A stretch of DNA of 64,000 bases from contig OX419755.1 in the NCBI GenBank assembly GCA_948567375.1, positions 10,793,001 to 10,857,000 on the forward strand, given 5' to 3'. A program made the translations under genes and the position numbers. The stretch comes from Lunularia cruciata (lineage: Eukaryota > Streptophyta > Marchantiopsida > Lunulariales > Lunulariaceae). The notes beneath the pieces are model-generated. The model was not told where the DNA came from, searched no databases, and saw only the letters and a program-made list of their open reading frames with translations. This document shows, in pieces, positions 59,033 through 64,000 of the stretch (the stretch's first letter is position 1; each line of letters begins with the position of its first letter).

Positions 59033-62000
59033 TGCAGGGACTTTGTTTGGCCTCGAGAGTGCACCGAGCACTTGGCTACTTGTGCTTAGTTTGTCCCTAT
59101 AGTAGTTGATTTAGAGTCCTTGTAGATTGACATTCTCTTCCTATTCCGGGTGTCTTGGAATCTCAGCTCTATAAGAATTTAGGGTTTTCTTTGCTTCATG
59201 AGGTCGGGTTTCTCAACAATTTATGTTTGTCCTTGGCCTTCACAGAATTGGCTAGCTCACATGGTTTCAGTTATGATTTTGGACATGATGGTTCCTAGGA
59301 AAGGCTGGGATTTTTTTGAACATAAATAGTATTCTATTCAGCTCAACCCAGCCAGACTATTGAGTCGAACCATTCATATAGATGGACTGAGAGATCCTAA
59401 AATGGAGCTTCCTCAATGCTAGTCACAGATCAAACACACCATCATCTTAGGATTTGTCATTCATAAAAATTTTAGATGCGAGGTTCACAAGATCGACAAC
59501 CCAACCAATTCTAGTTCATACAGTGTCTGCACTAAATTATGACAGAACTTCACTTCAGCTGGCGCTTCTCACACACACTCTATTCGATAACAATAAAGGC
59601 AACTCACCCTCCAGACCTCTTCTTCACCTTCCAATCGCACTCCCATCAATGTTTCCTTGCAAAAGTTTCTGTTATCAGCCAAAGATCCTTCATGAAACAT
59701 CCTCAGCTCTCCTTTTAGAAAACTTCTATCAGCAGCTCAGTGCACAACTATCTTTGACCTCCGTTCTCAAAGTCTTGTGCCAGCATTAACTCCATCATTC
59801 ATGTCACATGTCAGATTTTCCCTTTAAAGTTCTCCCTGCACCGACACCCATCAGCTCTTCAATTTCAAAATTTTCTCCCTGGTCATGTCATTGCCCAATG
59901 GCCTCTCAAGGCATCTCTCTCTCTCCTTCCTCTGTCTTGTTGCAGACCAGCCCAACAAATGCTTGAAACTACCCTCTCTTTCAATCTCCCTGCCAATTCG
60001 TGAAGCTCCACACTCAGCCCTACTGCTCTTCTCTACTGCTCTTCTTAAAACTTCAACTATCCAAGCATCAACTCCTGGGGAACATTCTTTCTGCAAAACC
60101 CTTTTCTCCTTCCTGAACCCTCTTTCAGCCCTACTAGTCTTGCAAAAATTTCTTTTCTGTCCAGCCCTCTCTCTCCTGCGACGTCCTTCATTCTCTTTCA
60201 AAGAAACCCATTTTCTGCCCTACACTCTCAAGGCCTTTGCTTTCCTGCGAAAATTTCTCTCTTCTACCTTGCACACCTTCAAGGTATACTCCCTGCCATT
60301 TGTTCATCTGCCCACTGTCTTGCTCAATAGCATTTTCAAAAGTTTTCTCTCTCCTCTTGTCACAGACCAAGGCCAAGCAACCTTCAAAAATCTCTCTTCA
60401 ATAGTTCACTCCTGTCCAGACCAAGCCCTGGAAACCCTTGCTCCTTCACTCCATACAGTCTCTCATTTACTTTGTCCAGTCTCTCATTCACTCTGCTCAG
60501 CCTCTCCTTCGTGAGAATTCTCCACTATCACATTTTCAACAGCACATCCTCTACATTCAAAATTCATTCCATGTCCACCTCTTCACAACAAACATTCTCC
60601 ATTCAAAATTTGCTCTCCTATCAACACTCTCACAATAAACATCCTTCCACATTCAAATCATTCCTTGTCTAGCCAGAGCAACCCTAACTCGAATTTACCC
60701 ATGTCACTTGCTACTGCTCAAGGAAGCCAACCTTCAAAATCTCTCCTATCTAGTGCAAAGCAAAGTCAAACTCTCTTATTCCTTCTCCTGCTCTTGCCCT
60801 AGTCCAGTCCTTCCTGCAAATTTTGACTTCTTCTCTTCTCCACTGTTCCAAATCAATGACCAAGTAAAGCTCCAAATCTCCTACTCTTGTCACAACCAAC
60901 CCTCAATTTTCTTTCCTTCTTTCTCCTCTCCTCTGTTCTGATCAATGCCCAAGAAAAACTCAAAAATCTCTTGCTCTTGCAACAGCCATACTCTCAACTC
61001 TCAAAAATCTTTCCTTCTCATGTCACAGCACTAAGGCATCTCAAAATCTCCTCTGGCCCTGCAAGAACCCTTGTCAACTCTTGAAAAATCTTTCCTCTCC
61101 TGTCACAGCACTCAGGCATCTCAAAATCTCCTCTGGCCCTGCAATAGCCTCTCTCAACTCTCTAAAATCTTTCCTGCTCCTGTCACAACCCTAAGGCATC
61201 TCAAAAATCTCCACTAGCCCTGCAACAGCCTCTCTCAACTCTCAAAAATCTTCCTCTTTCCTATCACAGCCTTAAGGCATCTTGAAATCTCCTTTGGCCC
61301 TGCAACAGGCTCTCTCAACTCTCAAAAATCTTTCCCTCTCTTGTCACAGCCCTAAGGCATCTCGAAATCTCCTCTAGCCCTGCAAGAGTCCTTGCCAACT
61401 CTCAAAAAATCTTTCCTCTCCTATCATAGCCCTAAGGCATCTTGAAAATCTCCTATGGCCCTGCAATAGCCTCTCTCAACTCTCAAAAATCTTTCCTGCT
61501 CCTGTCACAGCCCGAAGGCATCTCGAAATCTCCTCTGGTCCTGCAATAGCCTCTCTTAGCTCTCAAAAATATTCCCTCTCCTATCATAGCCCTAAGGCAT
61601 CTCAAAATCTCCTCTCGCCCTGCAACAGCCTCTCTCAACTCTCAAAAATCTTTCCTACTCCTGTCACAACCCTAAGGCATCTCAAAATCTTCTCGCCTTG
61701 CAAGAGTCCTTGTCGCTCTCAAAAAATCTTTCCTCTCCTGTCATAGCCCTAAGGCATCTTGAAATCTCCTCTGGCCCTGCAATAGCCTCTCTCAACTCTT
61801 GAAAATCTTTCCTTTTCTTGTCACAGCCCTAAGGCATCTCGAAATCTCCTCATGCCCTGCAACAACCTCTCTCAACTCTCAAAAATCTTTCCTTTTCCTG
61901 TCACAGCCCTAAGGCATCTCAAGATCTCCTCTGGCCTTGCAACAACCACTCTCAACTCTCAAAAATATTTCCTGCTCTTGTCACAGCCCTAAGGCATCTC

Positions 62001-63213
62001 TAAATCTCCTCTAGCCCTACAAGAGTCCTTGTCAACTCTCAAAAAATCTTTCCTCTCTTGTCACAGCCCTAAGGCATCTTGAAATCTCCTTTGGCCTTGC
62101 AACAGCCCCTCTCAACTCTTGAAAATCTGTCCTGCTCCTATCATTTCCCTAAGGCATCTCAAAAATCTCCTCTGGCCCTGCAACATCCTCTCTTAACTCT
62201 TAAAAATATTTCCCTCTCCTGTCACAGCCCTAAGGCATCTCAAAATCTCCTCTAGCCCTGCAATAGGCTCTCTCAACTCTCTAAAATCTTTCTCTCTCAT
62301 GTCACCGCCCTAAGGCATCTAGAAATCTCCTCTGGCCCGACAAGAGTCCTTGTCAACTCTCAAAAAATCTTCCCTCTCCTGTCACAGCCCTAAGGCATCT
62401 CAAAATCTCCTCTGGCCCTACAACAGCATCTCTCAACTCTCTAAAATCTTTCATGCTCTTGTCACAGCCTGAAGGCATCTCAAAATCTCTTCTTGCCCTA
62501 CAACAGCCTCTCTCAACTCTCAAAAATCTTTCCTTTTCCTGTCACAGCCCTAAGGCATCTCGAAATCTCCTCTAGCCTTGCAACAGCCTCTCTCAAATCT
62601 CAAAATTCTTTCCCTCTCCTATCACAACCCTAAGGCATCTCGGAATCTCCTCTTGCCTTGCAAGAGCCCTTGTCAACTCTTGAAAAATCTTTCCTCTCCT
62701 GTCACAACCCTAAGGCATCTCAAAATCTCCTCTGGCCTTGCAACAGCCTCTCTCAACTCTTGAAAATCTTCCCCTCTCCTGTCACAGCCCTAAGGCATCT
62801 CTCTCAAAAATCCCTATCCACCCCTATTCCTTCTCCAAGCAGGCTTTTCTCCCCTGAAACTTTCCTTCCCCATTCAGCCTTTTTGTTCACTTTTTCACAA
62901 TTTCCAAAAATCCTCTACTACTGCACCTAATTAAAATACTCTTGAGACCCCAATAACATAACCCCAATAACAAACTTCCCAATAACAAACTCCAGCGCTT
63001 AAGTGACATGCTAATAAACCCCAAGCTTATGCAACATTAAAGAAAATCCACCACTCAATTTCCTCCGTCCCTTAACACAAGAGAAAATCCTTAAGCTTAT
63101 AGGAACACAAACAAATACCGGTTTCACCATAACATAAACTCTTGAGTTCAATAACATGGAAAACTCACACCAAATGGCACCAATACTACGTGTAGATTAT
63201 TTTCCCGATGACA
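59033..63213 (-). mobile_element. 4.18-kb TG...CA insert with a minisatellite, non-coding
   Basis: It begins TGCAGGGACTTTG and ends CCCGATGACA on the plus strand (TG...CA). It is flanked by ATGG (59029-59032) and ACGG (63214-63217), a 4-bp duplication with one CpG-type change. Read on the minus strand, its start and end match the element at 24311-26736. The plus strand is strongly pyrimidine-rich. No gag, pol or other domain is visible, and the 209-aa frame at 59885-60514 is compositional. The ends do not form a direct repeat pair, so it may itself be a giant solo LTR or a non-autonomous element. Confidence 0.7.
60948..62805. repeat. Tandem array, ~80-bp unit, about 23 copies
   Basis: The landmark CTAAGGCATCT recurs at about 61031, 61111, 61191, 61272, 61352, 61432, 61513, 61592, 61672 and onward to 62791, with a spacing of 79-81 bp. 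Units also share CTCAACTCTCAAAAATCTTT and TCTCCTCTGGCCCTGCAA with scattered substitutions. It lies wholly inside the 59033-63213 insert. Confidence 0.92.
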
Positions 63214-63520
63214 ACGGTACCTTACTCACGTGATTTTGAGACTCTTACAAGAATATTCCCTAAAAGATTCCCTTTGGTCAAAGCTTGTTTGACCAACCAG
63301 ATAGGATCTAGACCGACATGTCACCCATCCAAGTTAGTAACCCAAGGGTGGAACTTGCTGACATGTCACCTATCTGTGTGCCTAATCCTATGGTGGAACT
63401 TCCTTGGAGGAGATCCTCTTTGTCTATATAATAAAGAGAAGGTGCTCCTTTGGGGCACCGAATGTTGAGTGTGTAATCTGTGTTTTCTCTCTTCTCTTGT
63501 CCTTGGAGTATTACACTTCT

Positions 63521-64000
63521 TTATCCATTCCTTCTCACACTTCACCTTTGATTTTCCTATTTGAGTAGACTTGTCCCTTCTCGTGTAGCATTGATGTTTC
63601 TTGCTCCCCTCTTGTTTTACTAACAAACCTCAGCTTGACAATTTCTCATTGTTGTGTCCTGGATTTTTCCTTTACTTATGAATGTTTGTGATTTTAAGGA
63701 TCCATCAAGTATGTCTTTATTCCTTCCTTCCTCTTACTCATGTGGATTCTTTTCTTTCTTGCCTGATCTTGCCATTTTGCAGTTGAGACTCATGTGCTCA
63801 TTTATGTGTTGGCATTTTTGTTTACCGTTTCTTTCCACACTTCTATTTCTGTTTTCCTTTTCTTTTGACATTCCCACTACTTATGAGCCACACTTTAGGG
63901 GGGCAACAGAGTTTGCCTTGGTACTCGTGACTTTTAGAGCAAATACTTGGTACAAGGATATTGACAATTGCTTAGCTACTTTGGCACTACGTGAGGCATC
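63521..64000. other. Unassigned sequence at window end
   Basis: Pyrimidine-rich on the plus strand. I see no ORF or match to other parts of the window. Confidence 0.35.

Larger units (their letters stand above)
58571..63515 (+). mobile_element. Second solo LTR, TSD CTTCT, split by a 4.2-kb insert
   Basis: The left part 58571-59032 and right part 63214-63515 together match the 727-bp LTR at 44931-45657, from TGTAATACCA to GGAGTATTACA. Perfect duplications CTTCT flank it (58566-58570 and 63516-63520). A TATATAA box lies at 63425-63431. The left part contains a long C tract (about 58941-58971). The interruption sits at TTCCAATGG / ACGGTACC, where the intact LTR reads TTCCAACGGTACC. Confidence 0.9.

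Noticed and set aside
59885-60514. 209-aa frame as a gene
   Set aside because: Ser/Leu/Pro-rich translation of a pyrimidine-rich element; no motif; the related element at 24-26 kb has no matching frame.
60948-62805. Regular repeats as a CRISPR-like array
   Set aside because: The units are contiguous ~80-bp tandem copies without unique spacers, in plant nuclear DNA.

Overview
This window reads as nuclear DNA of a seed plant with a large, repeat-rich genome. Conifers or other gymnosperms would fit, but that is inference; nothing in the window fixes the species. The evidence is dense, nested and mostly decayed LTR retrotransposons around a single intact host gene. That gene is a class III (secretory plant) peroxidase with the classic four-exon structure. 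I see no prokaryotic features, CRISPR array, rRNA or tRNA gene.

Layout. 1-13 kb: pieces of a Ty3/gypsy element (integrase at 1-1130, reverse transcriptase/RNase H at 10.3-11.6 kb) and several copies of a repeat that encodes a long acidic, coiled-coil protein I do not recognise. Each of the best copies is followed by a ~0.7 kb LTR with a TATTTAAA box (3896-4654 and ~8719-9385). 13.1-16.6 kb: low-repeat island with the peroxidase gene (exons 14822-15046, 15271-15450, 15720-15885, 16020-16435; 328 aa). 17.3-18.0 kb: Ty1/copia RNase H relic. 18.7-24.3 kb: more coiled-coil copies, an LTR (22726-23416), then a primer-binding-site-like stretch and gag relic. 24.3-26.7 kb: a purine-rich, apparently non-coding TG...CA element. 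27.4-28.6 kb: end of a chromovirus (integrase, chromodomain, LTR 27430-27838) whose LTR carries perfect heat-shock-element-like repeats. 28.6-33.5 kb: a solo or remnant LTR and coiled-coil copies on the minus strand. 33.5-36.2 kb: no recognisable gene. 37.3-38.35 kb: a different gypsy RT/RNase H on the minus strand.

38.35-57.4 kb is a readable nest of one Ty3/gypsy family, probably of the non-chromoviral Tat/Athila/Ogre branch. An older plus-strand copy (38353-54673) was split by a younger minus-strand copy of the same family (39728-48289) with a GATC target duplication. That younger copy was then hit by a 727-bp solo LTR of another family (44931-45657, TSD CCTCA). A third, truncated minus copy follows (54674-57366). 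The family has an extra zinc-knuckle ORF between the 5' LTR and gag. 58.57-63.5 kb is a second solo LTR of the 727-bp family (TSD CTTCT), itself interrupted by a 4.18-kb TG...CA element. That insert contains about 23 tandem copies of an ~80-bp unit and is related to the purine-rich element at 24.3-26.7 kb.

How it fits together: the window is a layered record of insertions. Only the peroxidase looks able to make a normal product. The youngest retroelement (39728-48289) has near-identical LTRs and long ORFs, but carries stops and a substituted integrase catalytic aspartate. The best candidates for something undescribed are the coiled-coil ORF family linked to its own LTRs, the zinc-knuckle ORF upstream of gag, and the HSE-bearing chromovirus LTR.
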